The translations under genes were made by a program, and so were the position numbers. The notes under the pieces were generated by a model. It saw only the letters and a list, made by a program, of their open reading frames with translations. It had not been told where the DNA came from and made no database searches. DNA of 64,000 nt from Cyclobacterium salsum (lineage in GTDB: Bacteria; Bacteroidota; Bacteroidia; Cytophagales; Cyclobacteriaceae). The stretch is taken from the NCBI RefSeq assembly GCF_010119245.1, contig NZ_WNKG01000008.1:62001-126000 (forward strand), in the 5' to 3' direction. Positions 1 to 8,693 of the stretch are shown piece by piece; position 1 is the first letter of the stretch, and each line of letters begins with the position of its first letter.

Positions 1-927
1 ACCACAGAAAATTTCAAGGAAATGCTCGCCCAGGGTAGAACGTTAAAGCATGCTCCGGCAGACGAAGACGCACTCGGCCCTCTTAAACAATTAACGGGCG
101 TTTGGACAAACCTACCCCATCTACCCGGTCATGGTTGGAACATGATCGCGCTTCCGTTCATCAAGGAAGGGTCTTCGCTGAACTACAGGTTGCTGCTTAA
201 TCAATACAATGAGAAAAACGCGTTTGGCCTGGTGGATAAGGGCGTTCCAAATAGAGGCGTAGACCTTAATGAACCGGAAAACACGGATCAGTTCGTAGCC
301 ACGCTGGATTACGATCAGTCTATCACCCAAATCGCGGCTATGGACTTTCCGGAGAGTGGGGAAGCAGGTCCCCCAGACCTACCCATACATCACGAGCCCG
401 GCTTATTTTTGCACATGACGAACCTGTCTACCACCGGTTTTGACATCGCCAGACTTGGTTCTATCCCCCATGGGAATTCAGTTTTGGCTTTAGGAAAGGC
501 TCGAACGATAGAGGGTGCCCCGACAATTCCTCAGGAAAGTGGATTACCGTTAGGTTTCAAAAAGCTCGATAACCCCTACCTGGCTCCGTATAAGCGTTTT
601 CATGAAAATCTTTTTAAGGGTGTTTTCGACCCCACCATTCCGAACGACCTGCTTAACAAAGCCAACGAGGGAGTCGCTATTGTAAAAACCACCGAGCTGA
701 CGTTTGATTCCACTTTTGAGTCCGGTGGCATTTCCAGTATTCCTTTTATTAAAAAGCAGGCAGATGCCACCAAGATGAATGCTACGTTTTGGATACAGGA
801 ATTAGCGGACACCGATTCGAACGGCGACCCGATTTTGAGGCTCCAATACACCCAGACGGTCATTCTCAACTTCTTTGGTATTGACTGGCCTCATGTTAGC
901 GTCAACACTTTACAAAAGGTAGTATAA
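1..927 (+). CDS. Hypothetical beta-rich protein, 5'-truncated by window
   Basis: The reading frame is open from the first base, so the true start lies outside the window; the first internal ATG is at 22. I do not recognise the family with certainty. The visible part (about 308 residues) is rich in alternating hydrophobic strands. It has a near N-terminal LGPLKQLTGVW element and a late FWIQEL...LRLQYTQTV segment, a pattern reminiscent of lipocalin/nitrobindin-like heme-binding beta barrels. A conserved-looking HHEPGLFLHM segment carries paired His. No membrane segment is visible, and the N-terminus is missing, so targeting cannot be judged. It lies 35 bp before an amine oxidase and very probably shares its transcript; that enzyme makes hydrogen peroxide, so a heme-linked partner would make sense, but this is inference. 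Confidence 0.6.
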   Translation, partial: TTENFKEMLAQGRTLKHAPADEDALGPLKQLTGVWTNLPHLPGHGWNMIALPFIKEGSSLNYRLLLNQYNEKNAFGLVDKGVPNRGVDLNEPENTDQFVATLDYDQSITQIAAMDFPESGEAGPPDLPIHHEPGLFLHMTNLSTTGFDIARLGSIPHGNSVLALGKARTIEGAPTIPQESGLPLGFKKLDNPYLAPYKRFHENLFKGVFDPTIPNDLLNKANEGVAIVKTTELTFDSTFESGGISSIPFIKKQADATKMNATFWIQELADTDSNGDPILRLQYTQTVILNFFGIDWPHVSVNTLQKVV

Positions 928-962
928 TCAACCGCATTTTTATAAACCCAAATCAGAAAAAA

Positions 963-2993
963 ATGGCACACTTTAAAGTTAAGAATCTAAAACATCCTGA
1001 AGGACATCAGGTACCAAAAAAAGCCCCCGTGGTGATTGTAGGAGCCGGTATGGCAGGTCTGTATACGGCATGGCGGTTAATCAATGAGAAAGGGTATTCC
1101 CCGGAAGAAATCGTAATTCTTGAAAAACTCAATCGTACCGGAGGAAGACTAGACTCGGACCTGATCCAATTTGAGGGGGCCACTGTCAAAGAGGAAGAAG
1201 GCGGCATGCGCTTTACGTTTGACAGTATGGATAACCTGATGGCACTGTTTATGACCCTGCCAACTGCTGATGAGAGCGGCGAACCCAATCCGGGAAACGA
1301 GCTTATCGCCAGGCAGATCGTTCCTTTTCCCATGCAAAGTGGCGGAAACAATAGATTATACTTCAGAGGGATTCCTTTTAAACAAAAGGAAGCGAACAAT
1401 ACTTGGCCACAACTGTACAATCTTACCGAGCAGGAAATTGCCCTGAGCCCCTCAGAGATTATCAATAGCGTCTATAATCAGATATTGGCTGCCAATCCGG
1501 ATTTTACAGCCAAATACCCAAAAGCCGAAGATCGCAAGGGGCCAGCCTATTGGCAAGACTTCCGCATCGGCTGCCAATGGGAGGGGCTGACCATGAAGGA
1601 CTGGTCGTTATGGAATCTTTTTGCTGCCATGGGCTACAGCAATGAAGCCATTACCATGGTGTATCAATCATCCGGATTCAATGGCACATTCCTTTCTCAA
1701 ATGAACGGCGGAGTTGCCTACCAATTGCTGAAAGAATTTCCAGCCGATCCACAATTTCGCACCTTGAGTGAAGGCTTCAGCACGCTGCCTAATGCCCTTG
1801 CAGCCCAAATAGGCAAAAAGTCCATATTCCTGAACACCACCGTTACCAGTCTGAACGAATCCAGCGAGGAGGGCTATCAGCTCGATTACACGATCACCAA
1901 TAAACAAGGTAAGGAAGAAAAAAGGGGGCAAATACAGGGAGCAAAGGTGATTCTAGCACTACCCAGGCTGGCACTGGAGACGCTATTCATCCGATCCAAT
2001 ACGTTCAATGTACTGGACAAAAGCAAATCGGATGAATTGTGGAACACGCTTCAAACTGCCACTAACCAGCCCTTACTCAAGATCAATTTGTATTACCCAA
2101 AAGCCTGGTGGTGTAACGAGACGCTGGTAGAAAAAGGAGCGGTCGAATTCGGACCTAATTTTGCCGATTTACCTGTTGGTTCCATTTATCCATTCTATGC
2201 GGTGGATGATGCGTTAGCTGCTGCCCTGGAATATCAGCAATACATGCGCGAGCACAATCAACCGATTCCAGAAGATATTCAGAAAAAGGTAGATGAAATC
2301 AATCAGCGGAAATCTCAGAAACCGGCTGCGCTGACCATTTACTGCGATTACATGAATATCAATTTCTGGTTGGCCTTGCAAAAAAATGGACCGCTTTTCA
2401 CTTCGGCTATGCAGGAGAAAGAAAACGATAAAGAGAATCAGGTAGTCTTTGCCGCTTCCCAGAAGGTGGTAGAAAAGGCAACTGAGTTTTTCAAGAAAGT
2501 GTTCAATGTGACCTACATTCCTCAGCCTGTCTTGACCAGTGCCCGTATTTGGGCCGGAAGTACCGTTATCGATAAAGAAGCCAGCGAAAGATTTGGATAC
2601 GGTGTGCACCAATGGGCTTTGCACGCAGAAGACGATAAAACGCAGGAACTACTCACGGAACCCTTACCGAATGTATATACCTGCAATGAAGCCTATTCAG
2701 ATTACCAGGGTTGGGTAGAAGGTTCGCTGCGTTCGGCCAACCTCATGCTGAAAAAATGGGGATTGAATGCGTACAGCGAGGTATTCCAGGAGAAAACCGG
2801 GAAGACCCCCGAAGAAGCCGTCAGTAGTTTCTACAAAAAGAACAGCCTTGAGCAAATAAAAGCGTATATCGATCCAAATTTTCAGGAGTTCAAAGAAATC
2901 GCTCCGGCAAAAGCACGCGAGAATGTTCGGCAAAGCCTCAAAGCAGATGGCGTTTCGCATGGCATTACATTGACGCATTACGACTTACCCTAA
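963..2993 (+). CDS. FAD-dependent amine/L-amino-acid oxidase family protein
   Basis: The 676-residue protein has a flavin amine oxidase fold. The dinucleotide-binding motif VGAGMAG (about residues 26-32) is followed by an acidic residue at a beta2 end (VILEK, about 51-55) and the GGR motif at about 60-62. The C-terminal FAD-contacting segment NEAYSDYQGWVEGSL is near residue 590. There is no signal peptide, so it should be cytoplasmic. The family oxidises amines or L-amino acids to imines, which hydrolyse to 2-oxo acids or aldehydes with release of H2O2. The ThDP decarboxylase 138 bp downstream suggests the substrate is an amino acid whose 2-oxo acid is then decarboxylated. The substrate cannot be read from sequence. 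The TAA stop is followed by a coding-like stretch in the +1 frame (see 2989-3131). Confidence 0.88.
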   Translation: MAHFKVKNLKHPEGHQVPKKAPVVIVGAGMAGLYTAWRLINEKGYSPEEIVILEKLNRTGGRLDSDLIQFEGATVKEEEGGMRFTFDSMDNLMALFMTLPTADESGEPNPGNELIARQIVPFPMQSGGNNRLYFRGIPFKQKEANNTWPQLYNLTEQEIALSPSEIINSVYNQILAANPDFTAKYPKAEDRKGPAYWQDFRIGCQWEGLTMKDWSLWNLFAAMGYSNEAITMVYQSSGFNGTFLSQMNGGVAYQLLKEFPADPQFRTLSEGFSTLPNALAAQIGKKSIFLNTTVTSLNESSEEGYQLDYTITNKQGKEEKRGQIQGAKVILALPRLALETLFIRSNTFNVLDKSKSDELWNTLQTATNQPLLKINLYYPKAWWCNETLVEKGAVEFGPNFADLPVGSIYPFYAVDDALAAALEYQQYMREHNQPIPEDIQKKVDEINQRKSQKPAALTIYCDYMNINFWLALQKNGPLFTSAMQEKENDKENQVVFAASQKVVEKATEFFKKVFNVTYIPQPVLTSARIWAGSTVIDKEASERFGYGVHQWALHAEDDKTQELLTEPLPNVYTCNEAYSDYQGWVEGSLRSANLMLKKWGLNAYSEVFQEKTGKTPEEAVSSFYKKNSLEQIKAYIDPNFQEFKEIAPAKARENVRQSLKADGVSHGITLTHYDLP

Positions 2994-3131
2994 GCAGGAT
3001 GAAACGGTCCCAGTAACCGATCATTTCCTGATTCCCGGATCGCGCGTGGTAGCCGACCGGATTCAGATCAAGAAGAATGGCTGGTTTCTGGGACAGTATC
3101 ATTTTTATCACCTTATAACCAAATCATTGAC
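2989..3131 (+). other. Coding-like +1-frame tail behind the amine oxidase stop
   Basis: The gap between the oxidase and the decarboxylase is not blank. In the frame one base ahead of the oxidase, codons from 2989 to a TGA at 3132-3134 read as an ordinary-looking protein segment containing DHFLIPGSRVVADRI and GWFLGQYHF, with no internal stop. A single-base shift at CCC TAA (2988-2993) would append about 47 residues to the oxidase. This could be a disabled C-terminus, a sequencing or assembly error, or programmed +1 slippage; I cannot decide from one copy. Confidence 0.35.
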
Positions 3132-4916
3132 ATGAAAACCGAAATGACAGTGGCGGGTTACCTAAAATCCCGTATGGAGGAACTTGGAATAGCGTATATG
3201 TTTGGTGTGGCCGGAAATTATACCGCACCATTGCTCGACACCATTCTTTCCGATACGAATTCTCCAATTAAAATAATCAATAACTCCAATGAGATTACTG
3301 CAGGGTTTGCTGCCGATGGCTACGCTCGCGTCAAAGGAAAGCCAAGCGCCGTATATGTGACCTATAGTGTAGGCCCCTTCACCGGGCTCAATACGATTGC
3401 AGGAAGCTTCGTAGAAAAAGTACCGATCTTGATGATCAACGGAGCGCCTACGAATAAGGAAGACAGCAATGAAAAAAATGTGGGGCTTCTGTATTCGCAT
3501 ACTACCGGCTACGAATTTATCGACATCCATATGTTTAGGCCGATTACGGTGGCAGCTGAGCGCATCACCAATGCTGCCCAGGCACCCTATCAAATAGACT
3601 CGGTACTAACAGCATTGCTTACCCACGGCCGACCCGTTTACCTGGAAGTGACGGAAGACGTATGGCGTGCGAGGTGTAAAGCGCCGGAGGGATCATTAAG
3701 CTCTGGAAAAGGACGTATCGTGACCGTAAATGAAGCAAGCAATGCCATAGAAGCTGCCATGAAGTTGATCAGGAGCAGGCCAAAATCCATCTTCTGGGCT
3801 GGAATTGAGTTGCAACGCCTGGACTTGCAAGAAGAATTCCTGGAGCTTCTTGAAGTAACCAATGACCAACATGCCCAGCCTAATGAGCGGATTCACTTTG
3901 TTACCTCAGCATTAGGCAAGTCATGCATCTCTGAAGATAATCCGTTTTTTGACGGCTGTGTTACCTTAACAAAAGATCAAATCAATAAACTGGTCGGCGA
4001 TGACGGCGTGATCATCGGCATCGGTGCCTGGACCATTGGCAAGGACACGGAAAACCAAAATATCAGAAGTGACAGAACTATTATGGCAGCACACGATGGG
4101 GTGTTTGTAGGTTCGGAATTTTTCCCATTGGTGGATTTAAAAACGTTTATCGTAGCGCTTACTGAGGCATTTAAAACCGCTCCTAATTTGAATTTGAAGG
4201 GCATTCATCCAGCGCTAAAGCGGCTGGCTCTGGTTGAGACGAGCGATAAGGATATGGGCTATACACCGTTTTTCAAAGAATTGGAGACCTACATCAAACA
4301 AGAGAAAGACACCGTTCTTGTAGTAGATGCTGGATTTCCCTTGATCGGGGCACAAGGGGTAACCATTCCTGAGAGAAACGGCTTTGTGGCCCAGGCTGCC
4401 TGGTTGGCGATCGGCTACTCCGTAGCAGCGGCTACGGGGGTAAAGTTTGCCGTGCCCAACAAGCGCGTGATGGTAGCGGTGGGAGATGGTGCCTTTCATG
4501 AGACCTGCCAAGCGGTCGCAGAACACCATGCGAATGGTCAAAACACCGTCGTGTTCGTATTGGTGAATGGGATTTACGGGATCGAACAATACCTGGTGAA
4601 CCCCAACCCCTTTCGAAAGCCTCCGGTCGATTATTCCGATAACTTGTTGGATGCGAACTATTCGTACAACGAAATTCCACGGTGGAACTACAGCAAAATA
4701 CCCGATGCGATGGGTGGTATTGGCAGAAAAGCAGGTACGGTCGATGAGCTACGGACCATACTGGAGGAGATCAGGCAGACACCCCATGAGAATTTTGTCG
4801 TAGAGGTCAGCATCCCCTCCAAAGATACTCCGGAGGTCTTATGGCCACATCTGACTGGCGCAATCGGAGAAGACGAAACAGAAAACCCCAATTGGCCACC
4901 AGAATCTAAGTTTTAG
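3132..4916 (+). CDS. ThDP-dependent 2-oxo-acid decarboxylase (pyruvate/indolepyruvate decarboxylase family)
   Basis: A 594-residue thiamine diphosphate enzyme with the three-domain layout of pyruvate and indolepyruvate decarboxylases. The N-terminal Pyr domain carries the catalytic Glu in SNEITAGFAADGYAR (about residue 54). The ThDP/Mg2+ motif in the C-terminal domain starts GDGAF (about 451) and ends at the NG of VNGIYGIEQ (about 478), the usual 26-residue spacing. There is no signal peptide, so it is cytoplasmic. The family converts 2-oxo acids to aldehydes plus CO2. With the amine oxidase just upstream it would complete amino acid to aldehyde conversion, as in an Ehrlich-type or indole-3-pyruvate route; the actual substrate is unknown. 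The start is ATG at 3132, inside a short leader. Confidence 0.87.
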   Translation: MKTEMTVAGYLKSRMEELGIAYMFGVAGNYTAPLLDTILSDTNSPIKIINNSNEITAGFAADGYARVKGKPSAVYVTYSVGPFTGLNTIAGSFVEKVPILMINGAPTNKEDSNEKNVGLLYSHTTGYEFIDIHMFRPITVAAERITNAAQAPYQIDSVLTALLTHGRPVYLEVTEDVWRARCKAPEGSLSSGKGRIVTVNEASNAIEAAMKLIRSRPKSIFWAGIELQRLDLQEEFLELLEVTNDQHAQPNERIHFVTSALGKSCISEDNPFFDGCVTLTKDQINKLVGDDGVIIGIGAWTIGKDTENQNIRSDRTIMAAHDGVFVGSEFFPLVDLKTFIVALTEAFKTAPNLNLKGIHPALKRLALVETSDKDMGYTPFFKELETYIKQEKDTVLVVDAGFPLIGAQGVTIPERNGFVAQAAWLAIGYSVAAATGVKFAVPNKRVMVAVGDGAFHETCQAVAEHHANGQNTVVFVLVNGIYGIEQYLVNPNPFRKPPVDYSDNLLDANYSYNEIPRWNYSKIPDAMGGIGRKAGTVDELRTILEEIRQTPHENFVVEVSIPSKDTPEVLWPHLTGAIGEDETENPNWPPESKF

Positions 4917-4947
4917 TTGCTGCGCTCTTGGTACCTGAAAGTATTGA

Positions 4948-5488
4948 TCAAACGGTTCATCGGATGCATGCAAGTGGACTACCGATGAGGTTAGAATCCT
5001 GATCGGCGCAATAATTATCAAACATATGCTCAATCTGGATGATCGGGAAACCGTCGCCCAGATTACTGAAAACATGTATCTTCAGTACTTTCATGGGTAC
5101 AGTTCCTATAACAAACAACCTCAAACTGGCGGCCAAGCCCCTGGGAAAGCCCTCGGCAAGGGCAGTGGAAAACCACGTAGGACCCGGAGAAAGGAATCCG
5201 ATAGCGGGCAAGTTTGGACTTACTAAAAACGGATACGGTATGAACCGGATCAGGGCAAGGCTCAAAAACACCAGCCAATCATGGATCGCCTCCATCATCC
5301 TAGTACTCAACCTGGTCAAATTGGCCGGGATGGCGCTCCCGTGCCTGAGTTTTTCAGCGTGGAGGGAGCTGAAATACACCATCAAGAACATAATAATCCA
5401 TATTCTGGAAAACCTGAAACCACAAAGCCAGCCCAGAGAGCTTTCTGGGCTGGCTTTGTGGTTTTTGAGTTTTTCAGACCCTATTTAG
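4948..5488 (+). pseudogene. Remnant of an IS5/IS1182-like transposase, core deleted
   Basis: Two pieces of one transposase lie in different frames. From 4948 to about 5110 (frame of 5026) the translation contains TDEVRILIGAIIIKHML and the ENMYLQYFHGYSSY motif, typical of the N-terminal DUF772 domain of IS5/IS1182-family transposases. From about 5115 to a stop at 5486-5488 (frame of 5039) it contains RNPIAGKFGL, NRIRARLKNTSQSWI and LVLNLVKLAG, typical of their C-terminus. The roughly 250-300-residue DDE core between them is missing and the frame changes, so it cannot be active. The last in-frame codons run through the terminator hairpin at 5417-5464. The remnant marks an old insertion behind the decarboxylase gene. 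Confidence 0.75.
5417..5464 (+). terminator. Strong hairpin terminator, 20-bp perfect stem
   Basis: Positions 5417-5436 and 5445-5464 are perfect reverse complements (20 bp) around an 8-base loop, and the right arm ends in GGTTTTTG. The left arm begins with AAAC, so the hairpin may terminate transcripts from both sides: the + strand oxidase/decarboxylase run and the minus-strand lipoprotein gene ending at 5618. It sits in the tail of the transposase remnant and may have belonged to that element. Confidence 0.75.
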
Positions 5489-5617
5489 GGGAAACAGGCA
5501 CTTTGTGGTCGCATACGTTGCGGCCATAGGTTGTCTTCTGCTTTTTCCGCCACGACAGTTTAAAATGACCCTATCTTTTTATATAACTATTAAAATGAAG
5601 GATGGGGTAAAAGACAC

Positions 5618-6775
5618 CTATCCATTCAGGTCCAACCGTACAAATGCCAATTCATCATGGACATTTAAATAGAGCCACACCTTTCCATCCTTAAAAAATG
5701 GTTTTTGGGGAATGGGCGTCGAAAAAAGTTTACCAATACCCTCTGCTACCGCTGCCTCTTTGATCACTTCAAAAGCATCATTAAGAATACTAATAAATAC
5801 GTTGTGGTCATTCATTTCCGGCAGGCCTTTGTCATTCATCTTCGGTAGACCTAAGATTGAAATTCTAACATACTGGTTATTGGTCGAATCGCTCATCAAG
5901 GGCAAAAAGGTGACCTCTTTCCCGATCTCTATTTTTCGAAAGTTAAATTCTTCCCTTGAATTGACCTCCCTGGTATAGGCACCTACTTTTTCTGGCGCCG
6001 TTAGGGTTGGTAGGCAGGGGTAATATTTCAAGTTTTCCTCGATTAAATCATATACGGCGATTTTGCTAAACACGGGATTGGTGATGACGAGTTTATTTCC
6101 CAATCGAACAATTTCTGTGTTTTGGGGAGAGACTGTTGCTCCTCTTCCTTGCTGGTATCTTACCGTAAAATCTTTTGCCTTCTCAAATCCATTTAGCTTT
6201 ACTTTTCTTAAAACATCCGTTTCCTCGTTTAGGATAACGAAAAATATTTCTCCGGTATCATGATTCTCCACCAAGCCAAAAATGATATTATAATCCTTGG
6301 TAGGAATAATTTTCGAGGTGAATTGTTCGCCTTTTACTAATTGATCCCCTTCAAAATTTCGTCCTATTAAAAGATACTCTTTCAGTTTTTTCTTTTCAAT
6401 GTTGAAAATACTTGTGGAAAAATGACTCGTCAGGATTAAATTATTGTTGACATCAGAACTTACCCCATACACATAATCACCAAATGCATTGGGCCCATCC
6501 TCGTCAAAATCCATCTTTTCTTCAAACTTCAAGGTTTCCAGATTTATCCTTTCCAGGTAGGGACTTGTCCCGCCAGAATTAAAAAGGTACTTGCCATCAT
6601 TGCTGAGACCCGAAAAATAAATCCCGGAACGCAGGTTGATAAAATCCTCTCCTGTATCGATCAAGACCGTATCAATGGAAACCTCCAATCCCTCCACTTT
6701 TCCCGTTCCGGATGAGGACTGATTACAGGAATAAAATGAAAGTGTTATTAAAAATAGAATAAGAAGACTTTTCAT
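5618..6775 (-). CDS. DUF4221-like lipoprotein, probable beta-propeller
   Basis: 385 residues with a lipoprotein signal: a hydrophobic N-terminus (LLILFLITLSF) and the lipobox YSC, Cys at about 16. Mature sequence repeats blade-like strand patterns (GLSNDGKYLFN, SSDVNNNLILTSHF). This matches the general look of Bacteroidota DUF4221/6-bladed propeller lipoproteins, whose function is unknown. It is probably anchored in the outer membrane or at the periplasmic face. It is transcribed away from the genes at 7044-9469 on the same strand and has its own promoter-like element at 6783-6837. That element resembles one upstream of the deacetylase gene at 7044, which suggests co-regulation. Confidence 0.7.
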   Translation of the reverse strand: MKSLLILFLITLSFYSCNQSSSGTGKVEGLEVSIDTVLIDTGEDFINLRSGIYFSGLSNDGKYLFNSGGTSPYLERINLETLKFEEKMDFDEDGPNAFGDYVYGVSSDVNNNLILTSHFSTSIFNIEKKKLKEYLLIGRNFEGDQLVKGEQFTSKIIPTKDYNIIFGLVENHDTGEIFFVILNEETDVLRKVKLNGFEKAKDFTVRYQQGRGATVSPQNTEIVRLGNKLVITNPVFSKIAVYDLIEENLKYYPCLPTLTAPEKVGAYTREVNSREEFNFRKIEIGKEVTFLPLMSDSTNNQYVRISILGLPKMNDKGLPEMNDHNVFISILNDAFEVIKEAAVAEGIGKLFSTPIPQKPFFKDGKVWLYLNVHDELAFVRLDLNG

Positions 6776-6782
6776 AAGCCTA

Positions 6783-6837
6783 ATTTTGAACTAAAATACC
6801 AAATAAACAAATTTAACGATAAAAACCGATTCAACAA
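6783..6837 (-). promoter_or_regulatory. Bacteroidota-type promoter and element shared with 8411-8448
   Basis: Read on the minus strand, TTG (6837-6835) is followed after 19 bases by TAAATTTG (6815-6808), which fits the Bacteroidota consensus TTG-N19-TAnnTTTG exactly. Between this box and the ATG lies TTAGTTCAAAATT, which is repeated with the TAAATTTG box and similar spacing at 8411-8448. The box is 33 bases from the start codon of the lipoprotein gene. Confidence 0.6.
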
Positions 6838-7043
6838 TTTGATATTCAGACACTATTACACATGCTGATTATTAGACCTAAAGAGGTTATTGTAGAAGTA
6901 TGGCTAACCTTTTTATGGCCTTTTTAGCATTTATTCAAGATGCCGGTAAATAGAAATAAAACAGGAGCAAACTTTCCCCGGATCATCCTGCGGGTTAAAT
7001 ACTCCCTGCTCATTTGTTGATTGGCATCATGGGTATATTCTGA

Positions 7044-8288
7044 TCATTTTCCAACCGGCACCAGCCTCAGGGCTTTTAAATCCATCAATGCTCCCTCTTC
7101 AAATTGCTCGCCGGAAGCCACGATGACCCGGTTAAAATCCGCTTCCAATACTAGCTCTCCTATCTTCGTTTTTTGAAAGGTCTCCCAAGAACCGGAGGGT
7201 TTTACGATGCCTTCAATGCGTTGATCGCCCGAGGTAAGCAGGAAAGGTTTCCCGGCTTCTTCATCGGACACAGACCACTCCATCCAGACTTCATAGGTAC
7301 CTTTCTTAGGGAGATCCAGGTCCCATTCCACCCGGTCCTTTGCCGTAAACCAACCAAAGGCATTCCACTCGGGCATGTATTGGATATCCGGTCCTATGCC
7401 TTTGCCCTTTTCCGCTGTAAGGTAGACGGTTCCATTTGCTGAAGGCTGTGAAATTCCGGGAATATTTAAATTATCCTTCATGGCGGTCCGCTTTTCCTGA
7501 ACGTATTTGGCAACAGTTCCCACCGGGGCGATCCAGATACCGTTTACCGGATCATTGGCATAGGTACAAAGCTTTCTTAGCATGCTGAGGTACGTGGTTT
7601 GATTGCCCTCCGTATTGGTCTCATGCCCGGCCAACACCAACCATTGGCGATTTTCAGCCGCTGCTTCTATCAAGGGCAAAATTTCTTCAAAAGACTTGTT
7701 GTCCATCTCCATACCGGTAAGTTGGGCCATATCTACATAATAGGGATCCACCGGGGCTTCGTCCCTCCAGCCCCTTCCCGAAAGGAACAGTTCTGAGATC
7801 AGGGGCACATAACTTTGGGTACGTTCTCCTTTACCAACGTACGTAAGTCCGCAAGGGTAGGCAAAAACTTCCGGTCTTACGCCCAATAGCCGCTCAACTT
7901 CCTCGTTTGCTGCCATCAATTCCTTTCGCATACGTTCCAGGGTGTAATCTTCAAGTGCCTTATTTCGGGACCAGACAAAATTGCCACTGCAGGGATGATA
8001 AAGCGAATGATTCCCGATTTCATGTCCCGAGGCAACCACCTCTTTCCAGCCCGGAATATCCCGCTCCATGCTAGCAGGAACCACATAAAAAGTAGCCTTT
8101 ACCCCATACTCATCCAATAAGGCGGCCCCTGGACTGGGATTACTGGCCCGCGCATCATCAAAACTTAAACTAATGGCCATTTTTTTACCCTCCGGCCAGG
8201 GAAATTCCGGATTTTGAGCTGCTGCGCTAGCTATTCCGATTATCCAAAAGCTGATTATCAGCAAATTTTCTGAACGTATTAATTTCAT
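7044..8288 (-). CDS. Secreted polysaccharide deacetylase family protein with C-terminal carbohydrate-binding-like domain
   Basis: 414 residues. A Sec signal peptide (IISFWIIGIASAAAQ) precedes a NodB-homology domain. Motif 1 is SFDDA (residues 42-46, usual form TFDDG), motif 2 is HSLYHP (94-99) giving the metal-binding His pair, and motif 3 is AYPCG (143-147, usual form RxPxG). The NodB part ends near residue 265. The remaining 120 residues look like a beta-sandwich, with strand-rich GTYEVWMEWSV and the FNRVIVASGEQF region, and may bind sugar. The family hydrolyses N- or O-acetyl groups from glycans. The exported location and the nearby sugar genes suggest action on an extracellular or envelope polysaccharide, though the substrate is unknown. 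The Arg of motif 3 is absent, a common variation. Confidence 0.85.
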   Translation of the reverse strand: MKLIRSENLLIISFWIIGIASAAAQNPEFPWPEGKKMAISLSFDDARASNPSPGAALLDEYGVKATFYVVPASMERDIPGWKEVVASGHEIGNHSLYHPCSGNFVWSRNKALEDYTLERMRKELMAANEEVERLLGVRPEVFAYPCGLTYVGKGERTQSYVPLISELFLSGRGWRDEAPVDPYYVDMAQLTGMEMDNKSFEEILPLIEAAAENRQWLVLAGHETNTEGNQTTYLSMLRKLCTYANDPVNGIWIAPVGTVAKYVQEKRTAMKDNLNIPGISQPSANGTVYLTAEKGKGIGPDIQYMPEWNAFGWFTAKDRVEWDLDLPKKGTYEVWMEWSVSDEEAGKPFLLTSGDQRIEGIVKPSGSWETFQKTKIGELVLEADFNRVIVASGEQFEEGALMDLKALRLVPVGK

Positions 8289-8693
8289 ATGATTATATTT
8301 GGGTTTTTAATGGCCATATGCCGTTCTGTCGGCATTCAAGTGTGCTATGATCTCTCTTGTCTCCCCTCCATGCCTGACAGAAGTCAGAAAGGTTCAATTT
8401 CATACAATGAATTTTGAACTAATAAACCGAATAACCAAATTTAATGACCCGAAAAACAGTTTTACAGGCTATTTATATTCACCTTTAATCGCCTAACGAA
8501 TGCGGATTAGTAACAAGTCAAACTTGTAATTTCCGGAAGTTTTTAAATTGAGTTTTGATAGATGATCCGCTAAGCTGGAAAAGAATGCGCTGTAAATCTA
8601 AACGAATTTAGTTATAAATAAAAAGTAAAAAGAAATGGGATGGAATTAGAAATGCGTAAAGCTTACGGGGATCAGTAGCTAAATCTTGTATAT
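8289..8693 (-). promoter_or_regulatory. Intergenic region with shared TAAATTTG element (8411-8448)
   Basis: No gene is visible in these 405 bases. On the minus strand, 8448-8411 contains TAAATTTG (8443-8436) followed by TTAGTTCAAAATT. This aligns over about 37 bases, with few changes, to the element ahead of the lipoprotein gene at 5618-6775. Here it lies about 148 bases from the deacetylase start, leaving a long 5' leader. A good TTG box at the -33 position is not evident. I saw nothing else between 8449 and 8693 beyond AT-rich DNA. Confidence 0.45.

Noticed and set aside
4957-5391. Minus-strand 144-residue frame and a 5063-5278 frame
   Set aside because: They are the complement of the transposase remnant, whose + strand pieces show clear family motifs.
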